NCBI RefSeq assembly: GCF_015694405.1
Contig: NZ_JADQDB010000003.1
Coordinates: 186,001 to 250,000 of the forward strand
DNA from: Pelagibacterium limicola
GTDB taxonomy: Bacteria; Pseudomonadota; Alphaproteobacteria; Rhizobiales; Devosiaceae
Direction of reading: 5' to 3'
DNA: 64,000 nt
The translations under genes were made by a program, and so were the position numbers. The first letter of the stretch is position 1, and the number at the start of each line of letters is the position of its first letter. A model generated the notes under the pieces. That model saw nothing but the letters and a program-made list of their open reading frames with translations, did no database searches and was not told the origin of the DNA. Shown here piece after piece: positions 51,512-60,209 of the stretch.

Positions 51512-51966
51512 CCCTCCTCCTCGTCCAGGGTCTTGAGGAACGACTGGAAATCGTCGGCCTTGGCGAAGTTCTTGTAGACCGAAGCAAAGCGGACGAATGC
51601 GACGTCGTCGAGTCCCTTGAGGCCCTCCATCACGTATTCGCCGATCTGGTCGGAGGTGATTTCGATATCGCCCAGGCTTTCGAGTTGGCGGACGACGCCG
51701 GAAATCATGCGCTCGACGATTTCGGGATCGACCTGGCGTTTGCGGAGAGCGGTGTAGACCGACCGCGAGAGTTTTTCGCGGTCGAATGGCACCTTGCGGC
51801 CCGACTTCTTGACGACGGTGAGGTCGCGCAGCTGAACGCGCTCGAAGGTCGTAAAGCGCCCGCCGCAGCCATTGCAGACTCGGCGGCGGCGGATGGCATT
51901 GGAATCCTCGGTCGGCCGGGAATCCTTGACCTGAGTATCGTCGTTTCCGCAATACGGGCAGCGCAT
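51508..51966 (-). CDS. nrdR: Transcriptional repressor NrdR
   Basis: A 152-residue ATP/dATP-responsive repressor of ribonucleotide reductase genes. The zinc ribbon has four cysteines (Cys3, Cys6, Cys31, Cys34 in CPYC and CNGC), followed by the ATP-cone domain ([20 protein letters not shown]). The start is the ATG at 51966, 13 bases after glyA; a longer frame into glyA is a shadow. The order glyA-nrdR-ribD is typical of alphaproteobacteria. Confidence 0.97.
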   Translation of the reverse strand: MRCPYCGNDDTQVKDSRPTEDSNAIRRRRVCNGCGGRFTTFERVQLRDLTVVKKSGRKVPFDREKLSRSVYTALRKRQVDPEIVERMISGVVRQLESLGDIEITSDQIGEYVMEGLKGLDDVAFVRFASVYKNFAKADDFQSFLKTLDEEEG

Positions 51967-51979
51967 TGTCGAAAGAGTC

Positions 51980-53284
51980 CTAGGCCGGATAGATCGGGAA
52001 ACGGTCGGTAAGGGCCTTGACCTTCTGACGCACCGCAGCTTCGACGGCGGCATTGCCATCGTCGGAATTGGCCTCGCGCAGACCATCAAGAACCTCGACG
52101 ATATATTCGCCGATCTGGCGGTATTCCGCTTCCCCGAAACCACGGCTCGTCCCTGCCGGTGTGCCGAGGCGGATACCGGATGTGACAAAGGGCTTTTCGG
52201 GATCGAAGGGGATGCCGTTCTTGTTGCAGGTGATCCAGGCCCGGCCAAGTCCCTGCTCGGCGCGCTTGCCCGTAGCGTTCTTCTTACGCAGATCGACCAG
52301 CATCAGGTGGTTGTCGGTGCCGCCCGAGACGACATCGAGGCCGTTTTCGATGAGAACCGTGGCGAGCGCGCGGGCGTTGGCGACCACTTGAGCCGCATAT
52401 GTCTTGAACTCGGGCGTCAGCGCCTCGCCGAGCGCTACGGCCTTGGCGGCAATGACATGCATTAGCGGTCCGCCCTGCAGACCAGGGAAGACGGCGGAGT
52501 TGATCTTTTTGGCAATTTCCTCGTCATTGGCAAGGATCAGGCCGCCGCGCGGGCCGCGCAGGGATTTGTGGGTCGTGGTGGTTACGACATGGGCGTGCGG
52601 GATCGGGGACGGATGCACGCCGCCCGCGACGAGCCCGGCAATATGGGCCATGTCGACCATGAGATAGGCGCCAACGGCATCGGCAATTTCCCGGAACCGT
52701 TTCCAGTCCCAGATCCGCGAATAGGCCGTGCCCCCGGCAAGAATAAGCTTCGGCTTATGTTCGTGTGCCTTCCGCTCGATATCGTCCATATCGAGCAGGT
52801 GGTCGTCGCGGCGCACGCCGTAGGAAACGACGTTGAACCACTTGCCGCTCATATTGACCGGCGAGCCGTGGGTAAGGTGGCCGCCCGAATTGAGATCGAG
52901 GCCCATGAAGGTATCACCTGGCTGAAGCAGGGCGAGGAAGACGGCCTGGTTCATCTGCGAACCGGAATTGGGCTGGACGTTCGCGAAATTGGCGCCGAAG
53001 AGTTCCTTGGCGCGATCGATGGCAAGGTTTTCGACCACGTCGACATACTGACAACCGCCATAGTACCGCTTGCCGGGATAACCTTCGGCGTATTTGTTCG
53101 TCATCACCGAGCCTTGAGCCTCGAGGACCGCCTTCGAGACGATATTCTCGGAGGCGATCAGTTCGATCTCGTGCTGCTGGCGATCGCGTTCATCCGCGAT
53201 GGCCTGAGCCACGATGGGATCGTGATCGGCAATCGAACGGGTGAAGAAATCGGGAAAAAGCGGGGTTGACCCGGTGGCGCTCAT
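51980..53284 (-). CDS. glyA: Serine hydroxymethyltransferase
   Basis: A 434-residue PLP enzyme that interconverts serine and glycine with tetrahydrofolate. Signatures are [36 protein letters not shown], and the PLP-lysine segment [19 protein letters not shown] chose the ATG at 53284 with GAGGG upstream; ten further codons upstream are in frame. It heads the glyA-nrdR-ribD-ribE-ribH-nusB run. Confidence 0.97.
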   Translation of the reverse strand: MSATGSTPLFPDFFTRSIADHDPIVAQAIADERDRQQHEIELIASENIVSKAVLEAQGSVMTNKYAEGYPGKRYYGGCQYVDVVENLAIDRAKELFGANFANVQPNSGSQMNQAVFLALLQPGDTFMGLDLNSGGHLTHGSPVNMSGKWFNVVSYGVRRDDHLLDMDDIERKAHEHKPKLILAGGTAYSRIWDWKRFREIADAVGAYLMVDMAHIAGLVAGGVHPSPIPHAHVVTTTTHKSLRGPRGGLILANDEEIAKKINSAVFPGLQGGPLMHVIAAKAVALGEALTPEFKTYAAQVVANARALATVLIENGLDVVSGGTDNHLMLVDLRKKNATGKRAEQGLGRAWITCNKNGIPFDPEKPFVTSGIRLGTPAGTSRGFGEAEYRQIGEYIVEVLDGLREANSDDGNAAVEAAVRQKVKALTDRFPIYPA

Positions 53285-53383
53285 TGGCGGACCCTCGACC
53301 TTTGAAGAGTGCAATAAAAGGCAAGCAAGCGCGCCCCGATTAGCACAGGCGTAGCGGCGATTCCAAGCAAAGATCGGAAGTGG

Positions 53384-53587
53384 TCAGGCTTTATCTCCGG
53401 CCTTCTCCAAACGGCGGCGGAGCTTTGCCAGCGCTACGGCCTTCATCTGCTCCTGTGATGTATGCACCGGTGCGATGATGACCACCTCGACGCCTGTCGT
53501 GGCATCGATGGCCGCCACGCGAACCTGGTTGCCCGCGGGGCGGAATTCAAAGAGGACTTCACGCGATCCATTAGGGGCAGGCGTCAT
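53384..53587 (-). CDS. Small conserved protein, DUF6898-like (67 aa)
   Basis: A 67-residue soluble protein with a predicted beta-beta-helix core (EVLFEFRPAGNQVRVAAIDATTGVEVVIIAPV, cited in parts) and a basic C-terminal helix (ALAKLRRRLEKAG). It begins 15 bases after the L,D-transpeptidase stop and so is probably cotranscribed. Small proteins like this sit next to glyA in many rhizobia; I recall the DUF6898 name but cannot check it. Function unknown. Confidence 0.78.
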   Translation of the reverse strand: MTPAPNGSREVLFEFRPAGNQVRVAAIDATTGVEVVIIAPVHTSQEQMKAVALAKLRRRLEKAGDKA

Positions 53588-53602
53588 GCCCTGCCCCCGT
53601 GA

Positions 53603-54874
53603 TCAGGCGATTTCGGGGAACTCGGTGCGGCCGACCTTGTCGAACTCGTAGACATCATCACGGAAGCTTACGACACCGTTGCGGTTGGCCCAAGCGGTAA
53701 AGTAAGTTGTGAAGATCGGCACCGGATTGCGTACAGAAACGTCGAGCCGTTCGCCAGAGGCGAAGGTAGAGTTGACGGCGATGATATCATAGCCGTTATC
53801 ACGCAGAATCCAGGCGACCAGTTCATCGACGTTGGAGACACGAACGCAACCTGACGAGTGGAAACGCTGATTCTCGGAGAACAGCCCACGGTCAGGGGTG
53901 TCGTGGAGATAAACCGTGTGGGGGTTATGGAAGTTGATCTTCACATGCCCCATGGAGTTCTCTGCGCCCGGATCCTGCCGCAGGGTGTAGTTCACGGCTT
54001 CATCTGTCGACCAGTTGATCTCGTGCGGCTGCTTTTCGTTGCCCCGCCCGTCGAAGATGCGAATGTTGTACTTGGTGAGGTATTCGGGATCCTCGTTCAT
54101 CAGGCGGATGATATCGCGCTGGATAATCGACTTTGGCACCGTCCAGAAGGGATTGAAATTGATCTCGTGGATACGGCTGCGCAGGATAGGCGTCTGCCGG
54201 TCGATACGGCCCACAACGGCGGTGTGGCGCTGACGGATCTGGTTGCTCTCGACCGCCTCGATGGTTGCCGCCGGAATGTTGACGTTCACATAGCGCTCGG
54301 TGAGCTTGCCTTCCAGCGCCCGAACGCGATCGAGATTGAGGCGGATCTGGCGCAGACGCTCGGACGTGGGAACGTTCATCGTCCAATAGGTGATCTCGTC
54401 GACCTTGCCGTTGATCTGCAACCCGTGGCGGGCCTGGAAGCCACGCACGGCGGCGTCGACCTTGGAATCAAACTCATTGCTGACGCCCGCCTCCTGGGAG
54501 AGGTCGCCAGTATAGATCAGATATTCGCGGAGATGGCGCACCTGGCTGCGGTTGTTACCAAGCACGAGGTTGTAGATGCTGGTGGGAGGCTCAGGCCAGC
54601 CGCCCCTCGCGGCCAGGCGCTCATAATATTCGGCGACCTGCTGGAGATTGTACTCGGTATCGAGCGAAACGATCGGGTCCGGTCCGCCGATGGCATCCAT
54701 AGCGATACGTGAATTGGCATCACGGTCGGTCTCGCGCAGGATACGATTGGTCGTAAAGACCTCCATAAGCCCGTCCTGCGCAATGGCAGGCATCGGAAAG
54801 GCGGCCGCCGCCGCAAAGCCGGCAATCGTCTTGAGCGCTGTGCGCCTGTCGGTTTTGGACGAAAAGTCACGCAT
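53603..54874 (-). CDS. L,D-transpeptidase (YkuD domain) with peptidoglycan-binding domain
   Basis: A periplasmic enzyme of about 423 residues forming 3-3 peptidoglycan cross-links or attaching proteins. The N-terminus is a twin-arginine signal (KTDRRTALKTIAGFAAAAAF, cleavage near AIAQ). A peptidoglycan-binding domain (AAVRGFQARHGLQINGKVDE) precedes the YkuD domain, with the catalytic motif HSSGCVRVSN (H-x2-G-C-x-R). I prefer the ATG at 54874; a GTG at 54958 gives a 28-residue longer frame. The MarR gene upstream resembles LdtR, which controls the ldtP transpeptidase in Liberibacter and Sinorhizobium, so this is probably the LdtP equivalent. Confidence 0.9.
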   Translation of the reverse strand: MRDFSSKTDRRTALKTIAGFAAAAAFPMPAIAQDGLMEVFTTNRILRETDRDANSRIAMDAIGGPDPIVSLDTEYNLQQVAEYYERLAARGGWPEPPTSIYNLVLGNNRSQVRHLREYLIYTGDLSQEAGVSNEFDSKVDAAVRGFQARHGLQINGKVDEITYWTMNVPTSERLRQIRLNLDRVRALEGKLTERYVNVNIPAATIEAVESNQIRQRHTAVVGRIDRQTPILRSRIHEINFNPFWTVPKSIIQRDIIRLMNEDPEYLTKYNIRIFDGRGNEKQPHEINWSTDEAVNYTLRQDPGAENSMGHVKINFHNPHTVYLHDTPDRGLFSENQRFHSSGCVRVSNVDELVAWILRDNGYDIIAVNSTFASGERLDVSVRNPVPIFTTYFTAWANRNGVVSFRDDVYEFDKVGRTEFPEIA

Positions 54875-55047
54875 TCGAATCGGAGCCCTGTCGCATCGGT
54901 TGGGTGCAATCGAGGAAATCTTGTGCACCAGGTTTGATCTGATCTCAACGCCACTCACCGCCCTGTGAACCGGATGCGGAACAGACGAACGGGAGAGAGG
55001 CCGACGGGTTCTATACCGCCTGTGATGCGGCTAAAACGGGTTTGCGG

Positions 55048-55083
55048 CGCAAATAAGAAACGCCGGCTCGATGGCCGGCGTTT
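55048..55083 (-). terminator. Terminator of the MarR-family gene
   Basis: A perfect 10-base inverted repeat, AAACGCCGGC (55058-55067) and GCCGGCGTTT (55074-55083), lies 45 bases after the MarR gene stop. In the minus direction it is followed by a T-rich stretch (TTTCTTATTTG). It separates this gene's transcript from the L,D-transpeptidase gene, which must then have its own promoter in 54959-55047. Confidence 0.7.
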
Positions 55084-55127
55084 GCTGCGAGAATGTGGCA
55101 AGGTTGCCACAGCGAGGCATCGCTCGC

Positions 55128-55637
55128 TCAGAGCTTGTAGAGGATCTGGTCGACCCAGAAGCGCTCAAGACGCGAAAGAGCGGTGTTGAGGCCGTTGAAA
55201 TCGGACTCGGCAAGCCCGCCCACCTTCTCAATCGACTTGAGGTGCCGCTCGTAAAGATCGTCGATCACCTCGGCCACTTCCTCCCCCTTGGGCGTCAGGC
55301 GGATACGAACCGAACGACGGTCGGTCTTGGACCGCTCCTGGTAGATATAGCCGGTCTCGACCAGCTTCTTGAGATTGTAGGAGACGTTCGAACCGAGATA
55401 GTAGCCCCTGGTCCGAAGCTCGCCCGCCGTCAGTTCGCTATCTCCGATGTTGAACATCAGGAGCGCCTGGACCGGATTGATGTCGTCCCAGCCCATGCGG
55501 TCGAACTCGTCCTTGATGAGATCGAGCAGGCGGCGGTGGAGCCGTTCAACGCGAGAAACCGCTTCGAGATAAAGCGGCTTCAAGCTGCGATGCTGTTCGG
55601 CCGTCTCTGCCTTTGCGGCGGAAAGATTGGTAGCCAT
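55128..55637 (-). CDS. ldtR: MarR-family transcriptional regulator, LdtR-like
   Basis: A 169-residue winged-helix regulator. The central part (VQALLMFNIGDSELTAGELRTRGYYLGSNVSYNLKKLVETGY, cited in pieces) matches LdtR of Candidatus Liberibacter and the related PetP proteins as I remember them. The wing contains RSKTDRRSVRIRLTPKGEEV. In those organisms LdtR activates an L,D-transpeptidase gene, and here one lies directly downstream. A short inverted repeat CACGG-TTTT-CCGTG at 55666-55679 precedes the start by 29 bases and could be an autoregulatory site. Confidence 0.88.
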   Translation of the reverse strand: MATNLSAAKAETAEQHRSLKPLYLEAVSRVERLHRRLLDLIKDEFDRMGWDDINPVQALLMFNIGDSELTAGELRTRGYYLGSNVSYNLKKLVETGYIYQERSKTDRRSVRIRLTPKGEEVAEVIDDLYERHLKSIEKVGGLAESDFNGLNTALSRLERFWVDQILYKL

Positions 55638-55821
55638 TTGTTCTGCCTCACTGTCAATTTATGCGCACGGTTTTCCGTGTCTGTGAGGCCAAACTATCGG
55701 CCTCGCCATAAGATCGGTTTAATAGACACGCTTAATGTTATCTTACGGGAAAACTTGGGGTTTTTTGGTTTTTGCTTTCTTACCCAAGGTGTGAAATTTG
55801 TAACCTTTACAAGCCGTCAAC

Positions 55822-55839
55822 GCGCCGGGAAACCGGCGC
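55822..55839. other. GNRA-type hairpin in the 298-base gap upstream of ldtR
   Basis: A perfect 7-base stem, GCGCCGG and CCGGCGC, encloses a GAAA loop (55822-55839). It lies 97 bases beyond the 3' end of the small membrane-protein gene at 55936, so it may be a terminator for that gene read on the minus strand, though no T-run follows. The rest of the gap is AT-rich and should hold the ldtR promoter. Confidence 0.4.
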
Positions 55840-55935
55840 AAGCCCGCAGGGTTCGGGCAGGTTTCGGCCAGTTGCGGGGCACGAAAATTGAAGCTCGCCC
55901 CAAGGCATCTGGAAGGCAAAGCCGTGCGGCTTGGC

Positions 55936-56325
55936 TTATTCGGCAGCGTGTCGGCGGGCCAGAAACCATCCCATGGCGATCAGGGCAATGGTTGCCAGCA
56001 AGGCACCAAGTTTGAAGATAAAGTCAAACAAAGTCAGGGCAACAGTGAGGTTGCCCGAGAGGTGGACGGCCAGTTCGATAAACAATGCGGCGGCAAGCAG
56101 GACCGCCCCCCATTGAACCTGGAGCCAGAGCCCGAGTGCGGCGAACAGGCGCGCCGCCGCGAGAGTCGCGAGCAAGGCGAACCCCGTGCCGCCCAAAGCA
56201 GCAATGGGGCTCGGAGCCCCGCCCCAGACGCCAAGCAGCCGGGCAGCATCGCTCAGACCCATGACGAGGCTGGCTATAGCGAGAACCCTCGCTGCAATCC
56301 CGACCGGTTCGGTTGTCAAATCCAT
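55936..56325 (-). CDS. Small integral membrane protein of unknown function (129 aa)
   Basis: A 129-residue protein with four predicted helices (VLAIASLVMGLSDAARLLGV, GGTGFALLATLAAARLFAAL, VLLAAALFIELAVHLSG and LGALLATIALIAMGWFLA). It resembles uncharacterised DUF-type membrane proteins but I cannot name a family. It follows another small membrane protein gene (56387-56788) in the same direction and may be cotranscribed with it under the XRE-linked promoter region. Confidence 0.72.
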   Translation of the reverse strand: MDLTTEPVGIAARVLAIASLVMGLSDAARLLGVWGGAPSPIAALGGTGFALLATLAAARLFAALGLWLQVQWGAVLLAAALFIELAVHLSGNLTVALTLFDFIFKLGALLATIALIAMGWFLARRHAAE

Positions 56326-56386
56326 TGGCAGAATCCCCCGAAGGGGATTCTGCTAACGTGAATGGGAGCGCGGGACAACCCTGCGA

Positions 56387-56788
56387 TCAACGCAGGCTTG
56401 TGGAGGCGAGCTTGAGGGACACGATTCCGAACACGAAGATCGTCAGAGCCGGCACGACAAGCTGCCCCACCGACGAAAGGCGAGAAAACTCCGCGATCAG
56501 CATGACAAGGCTCGCGGCGATCCAGCCCCAATCCCCTGCCATCTGCACACCGAACGCGACGCGACCGACGGAAGGCTGGCGCCCGCACCAGTAATTGAAC
56601 GCGGCCCAGGGCAGCAACGCGGCGCCCAGTATGAAAAACACGAGCGAAGGGACATTGCTTCCCAACAGATCCGGAATCATCGGAGCGAGTGCGATCATTC
56701 CGGCACCGAGTACGGCGCTGCCGACCGCATCGAGGACGTAGACATTGAGGAGTCCGCGCGCTGCGGAGACGTGGGAGGTGGTGGACAT
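56387..56788 (-). CDS. Small integral membrane protein of unknown function (133 aa)
   Basis: A 133-residue protein with four predicted helices (VYVLDAVGSAVLGAGMIALAP, VFFILGAALLPWAAFNYW, DWGWIAASLVMLIAEF and QLVVPALTIFVFGIVSL). The start at 56788 is preceded by GGAG. It looks like a DoxX- or SPW-like four-helix membrane protein, but no diagnostic motif is seen. It is divergent from the XRE-family regulator, and a palindromic operator lies between them, so it is a likely target. Confidence 0.75.
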   Translation of the reverse strand: MSTTSHVSAARGLLNVYVLDAVGSAVLGAGMIALAPMIPDLLGSNVPSLVFFILGAALLPWAAFNYWCGRQPSVGRVAFGVQMAGDWGWIAASLVMLIAEFSRLSSVGQLVVPALTIFVFGIVSLKLASTSLR

Positions 56789-56830
56789 TGGAAATACTCC
56801 GATTGTTGATATCGGGCAGTTGCGCATCTT

Positions 56831-56862
56831 GAGGTAATGGTTTCAATTACCTCTAAGGTAAT
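56831..56862. promoter_or_regulatory. Palindromic operator with a third half-site between divergent membrane-protein and XRE genes
   Basis: An 8-base inverted repeat, GAGGTAAT (56831-56838) and ATTACCTC (56846-56853), is spaced by seven bases. A further half-site AGGTAAT follows at 56856-56862. It lies 43-75 bases upstream of the gene at 56788 and 50-81 bases before the XRE gene start. This is a good candidate for the site bound by the XRE regulator. Confidence 0.65.
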
Positions 56863-56911
56863 GGAATGCGGCGCTTGCCCGGTCCATCAGAGAGTCGATG
56901 AGGAAACGGGC

Positions 56912-57640
56912 ATGTTCGGACCCATGTTGAAGCATTGGCGGCAGGTGCGGGGCATCAGCCAGATGGACCTTGCGCTGGAGGCGTCGGTATCCGCACGGCA
57001 CGTCTCGTTTCTCGAGACCGGCAGGGCGCGACCGAGTGTCGAGATGACGATTCGTTTGGCAGAGGCGCTTGCGATGCCGCTGCGGGAGCGGAACGCGCTG
57101 CTTGTCGCGGCGGGCTTTGCCCCGCGATATGGCGCGGGAGACTGGAGCAGCCCCGAACTTGCCGATGTGCGGGCAGCAGCGCGGCTTATTCTCGATACGC
57201 ACAGCCCCTACCCTGCCATGGTTTTCGATGGATGCTTCACGATGCTCGATGCCAATGACGGCGCATGGGGGCTGCTAGGCGAACCGGGCGACGTGCAGCC
57301 CAACCTCGTCGACCTCGTATTCACGCCCGGCCCGGTTCGGTCCGCGATCGGGAACTGGCCGGACATCGCCGCTTATTTCCTGCATCGCCTGCGACATGGT
57401 GCGCGGATTAATGGCCCGCACGCGCCGATCGCTCACAAGCTCAGGCAGGCGCTTGCGATGCCCGGGGTGCGGGAGCTGGAAGCAGGCCTGAGCAAAACCA
57501 GCTCCGGTATCCTTCTGCCGCTCATCTTCCTAACCCCGCAAGGCGAAACGCGGTGGTTTACGACGGTGACGCATTTCGGCGGAGCGCAAGACGCTCTGGC
57601 GGAAGAAATCACGATCGAAATGTTCCATCCGGTGCAATGA
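56912..57640 (+). CDS. XRE-family transcriptional regulator with MmyB-like ligand domain
   Basis: A 242-residue regulator. The N-terminal helix-turn-helix (about 5-60) is MLKHWRQVRGISQMDLAL followed by ASVSARHVSFLETGRARPS. The C-terminal MmyB-like (PAS-related) domain includes GDWSSPELADVRAAARLIL and PAMVFDGCFTMLDANDGAWGLL (cited in part). I chose the ATG at 56912 (GAGGAA upstream); an earlier in-frame ATG at 56837 lies within the palindromic operator. It is divergent from a small membrane-protein gene that it probably represses. MmyB-domain regulators are thought to bind fatty acids or similar ligands. Confidence 0.86.
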   Translation: MFGPMLKHWRQVRGISQMDLALEASVSARHVSFLETGRARPSVEMTIRLAEALAMPLRERNALLVAAGFAPRYGAGDWSSPELADVRAAARLILDTHSPYPAMVFDGCFTMLDANDGAWGLLGEPGDVQPNLVDLVFTPGPVRSAIGNWPDIAAYFLHRLRHGARINGPHAPIAHKLRQALAMPGVRELEAGLSKTSSGILLPLIFLTPQGETRWFTTVTHFGGAQDALAEEITIEMFHPVQ

Positions 57641-57713
57641 ACCATTTGCTGCTTTGCGCCCGCAAGCGTCGGTTGTTAAACAGTGCACAGTTCGAACCGG
57701 GTTGGGTAGCGGC

Positions 57714-58727
57714 ATGAGCGGCAAGTGGCAAAAGCATGATCTTGGATTTCTAGGCGGCCGGCGGTTGCGCCGCTCGCGCATGGCCGGATGGAGCCGCGAC
57801 CTGGTGCGTGAGAACGCGTTGACGCCAGCCGACCTGATCTGGCCGATTTTCGTCATCGAAGGGCAGAACGAGCGCCAACCCGTCAAGACGATGCCCCGCG
57901 TGTCGCGCCTGAGCATCGATCTGGCGGTCGAGGCGGCAAAAGCCGCCCGCGCCGAGGGCATTACGGCTCTGGCGCTGTTTCCTAACACCGACCCCGCGAA
58001 ACGGTCCGAGGGAGGCGAGGAAGCGCTCAACCGCGACAATCTCGTATGCCGAGCGCTTTCGGCCATCAAGGACGCGGTTCCCGAAATCGGGCTTATCGCC
58101 GACGTGGCGCTCGATCCCTATACGAGCCACGGGCATGACGGGGTAATGGCTGGCGAGGAAATCCTCAATGACGAAACCGTCGAGATTCTGACGCGGCAGG
58201 CGCTGGTGCAGGCGCGGTCGGGCGCAGACGTGGTTGCGCCATCGGACATGATGGACGGCAGGGTCGGGGCGATCCGGGCCGTGCTGGACGAAGAGGGCTT
58301 CGAGAAGACCATCATCCTCTCCTACGCCGCAAAATATGCGTCGGCCTTTTACGGCCCTTTCCGCGAAGCCGTCGGATCGGGGGCGCGGCTCAAGGGGTCC
58401 AAGCTGACCTACCAGATGGATCCGGCCAATGCCGAGGATGCACTGCGCGAGGTGGAGCAGGACCTGGCCGAAGGTGCGGACTGGGTAATGGTGAAGCCGG
58501 GGATGCCTTATCTCGACATCTGCCGGCTGGTGAAGGACAGTTTTGACGTGCCGGTCTTTGCCTATCAGGTGAGCGGGGAGTACGCGATGATCTCGATTGC
58601 TGCAGAAGCCGGCGCGGTCGACCGTGACGCGGCGATGGCCGAAAGCCTGATGGCATTCAAGCGAGCGGGATGCTCGGGGGTCCTCACCTATTTCGCACTG
58701 GATATGGCGCGGAAGCTGAATGGGTGA
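57714..58727 (+). CDS. hemB: Delta-aminolevulinic acid dehydratase (porphobilinogen synthase)
   Basis: A 337-residue enzyme of heme synthesis that condenses two 5-aminolevulinates. Active-site lysines are in SYAAKYASAFYGPFREA and ADWVMVKPGMPYLD. The metal segment reads DVALDPYTSHGHDGV, with aspartates instead of the cysteines of zinc enzymes, so this is the Mg-type HemB common in alphaproteobacteria. I chose the ATG at 57714. No FNR/FixK box was found in front of it. Confidence 0.95.
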   Translation: MSGKWQKHDLGFLGGRRLRRSRMAGWSRDLVRENALTPADLIWPIFVIEGQNERQPVKTMPRVSRLSIDLAVEAAKAARAEGITALALFPNTDPAKRSEGGEEALNRDNLVCRALSAIKDAVPEIGLIADVALDPYTSHGHDGVMAGEEILNDETVEILTRQALVQARSGADVVAPSDMMDGRVGAIRAVLDEEGFEKTIILSYAAKYASAFYGPFREAVGSGARLKGSKLTYQMDPANAEDALREVEQDLAEGADWVMVKPGMPYLDICRLVKDSFDVPVFAYQVSGEYAMISIAAEAGAVDRDAAMAESLMAFKRAGCSGVLTYFALDMARKLNG

Positions 58728-58823
58728 ATTATCGGCATTGATACCGCGAAGATAAAATTCGGCGCCCCCTTGCTATCACGGCTCAAAACCCCAATCTCTT
58801 GCCGCGACTGGGGAGCTAGAACC

Positions 58824-59348
58824 ATGGCCACTGATTTCTTCGGGCGTATTCTGCGCGACGACCTTCCGAACCCGGCGACGTCGCCGGAGCTGTTCGATTC
58901 CATCCTGTCGCGGCGGGTGTTTGCATTCATCATCGATTGTATCGTGATGATGATCCTTATCGCTGCGGTCTCGATTGCCGCTGCGGTGCTCGGCATATTG
59001 ACGCTAGGCCTCGCCTGGCTGGCCTTTCCGCTGATCGTGCCGGTCGTCTTCGTCGCCTACTACGCTGTGACGCTAGGATCTCCATCGCGGGCGACGCTCG
59101 GGATGCGGGCCATGGATATCGTTCTCACCCCGACGCGCGACGTTCCCCTCGACGGGTGGATGGCCATGCTGCATGTGGTCGCGTTCTGGGCGACCTGCTC
59201 GATTCTCACCCCTTTCATTCTTGCTGTGGGACTCATCACCAACCGGCGGCAGCTGCTGCACGATATTCTGCTCGGGGTGCTGATGGTCCGGCGCTCGCCC
59301 ATGGTCCGGCATTGGCGCACCTATCACGTAGAGGGACAGGGCGTTTAG
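58824..59348 (+). CDS. RDD family membrane protein
   Basis: A 174-residue membrane protein with an RDD domain. Helices include VFAFIIDCIVMMILIAAVSIAA and VVAFWATCSILTPFILAVGLI. The characteristic Arg in LSRRVFAF and the Asp in IIDCIVM, with the later GMRAMDIVLT segment, fit the family. RDD proteins may act in ion transport. The order hemB-RDD-bpt is common in alphaproteobacteria. The ATG at 58824 follows GGGGAG. Confidence 0.88.
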   Translation: MATDFFGRILRDDLPNPATSPELFDSILSRRVFAFIIDCIVMMILIAAVSIAAAVLGILTLGLAWLAFPLIVPVVFVAYYAVTLGSPSRATLGMRAMDIVLTPTRDVPLDGWMAMLHVVAFWATCSILTPFILAVGLITNRRQLLHDILLGVLMVRRSPMVRHWRTYHVEGQGV

Positions 59349-59443
59349 CTTTAGGTTTTGTGATAATCGGGCGCGTTGCGCGCCTTGCGTGGGACCATTA
59401 CAATGAGATCCTGCGCAAATGTGCGCTGAACGAGTGAAGCCGA

Positions 59444-60205
59444 ATGGACCAAACCCCCGAAAGCGCCCAGTTTTTTCTGACCGCGCCTTCGCCCTGCCCC
59501 TATCTCGACGGGCGGCAGGAGAGAAAACTGTTTACCCACCTTTCTGGCAGACGCGCGGGCGCGCTGCACCAGCTGCTTTCCGACCACGGGTTCCGGCGCA
59601 GCCAGAACCTCATCTATCGCCCAGCCTGCCTCGAATGCGACGCCTGCCAGTCGATCCGGGTATTGAGCACGCAATTCTCTCCGTCCGAGCGGCATCGCCG
59701 GGTTCTTAAACGTAACGCCGATGTTCGCGCCGAAGTGATCCCACCCGTTGCGACAGCAGAGCAGTACGGGTTGTTCCGGCGCTATCTCGATGCAAGGCAT
59801 GCCAATGGCGGCATGACCCAGATGAGCTACCTCGACTATGAATTCATGGTCGAAGATACACCTGTGCACTCCGAGCTCGTCGAATACCGGCTGAAGGAGG
59901 ACGGGCCGGATGGCGATCGGGACCAACTCATCGCCGCCGTTCTAACCGATGTGCTGCCCGATGGGCTTTCGATGGTCTACAGCTTTTATGATCCGGCCAT
60001 GCCCAAGCGAGGGCTCGGTAATTTCATGATTCTCGACCATATCGCCCGGCTTTCGCGCAGGGGGCAGGGATATCTCTATCTGGGCTATTGGGTGAAGAAC
60101 TCGCCCAAGATGGCATACAAGACTGATTTCGAGCCGCTCGAAGTGCAGCGCGGCTCGCGCGGATGGGTGCCGCTGGTGCTCGATACCGGATGGGGGAACG
60201 ACTAG
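59444..60205 (+). CDS. bpt: Aspartate/glutamate leucyltransferase (Bpt, ATE-like)
   Basis: A 253-residue aminoacyl-tRNA-protein transferase of the bacterial Bpt group. It attaches Leu to N-terminal Asp or Glu, marking proteins for ClpAP by the N-degron pathway. The N-terminal ATE_N region contains the paired cysteines RPACLECDACQSIRV, and the ATE_C domain contains YLDARHANGGM, SMVYSFYDPAMPKRGLGNFMI (cited in part) and YLYLGYWVKNSPKMAYK. Length and start agree with the family. Confidence 0.93.
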   Translation: MDQTPESAQFFLTAPSPCPYLDGRQERKLFTHLSGRRAGALHQLLSDHGFRRSQNLIYRPACLECDACQSIRVLSTQFSPSERHRRVLKRNADVRAEVIPPVATAEQYGLFRRYLDARHANGGMTQMSYLDYEFMVEDTPVHSELVEYRLKEDGPDGDRDQLIAAVLTDVLPDGLSMVYSFYDPAMPKRGLGNFMILDHIARLSRRGQGYLYLGYWVKNSPKMAYKTDFEPLEVQRGSRGWVPLVLDTGWGND

Positions 60206-60209
60206 GCCC

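Noticed and set aside
51512-51952. N-terminal extension of ribD
   Set aside because: This part of the frame overlaps nrdR completely and is Arg/Pro-rich shadow; the GTG at 51511 with TGA overlap is the natural start.
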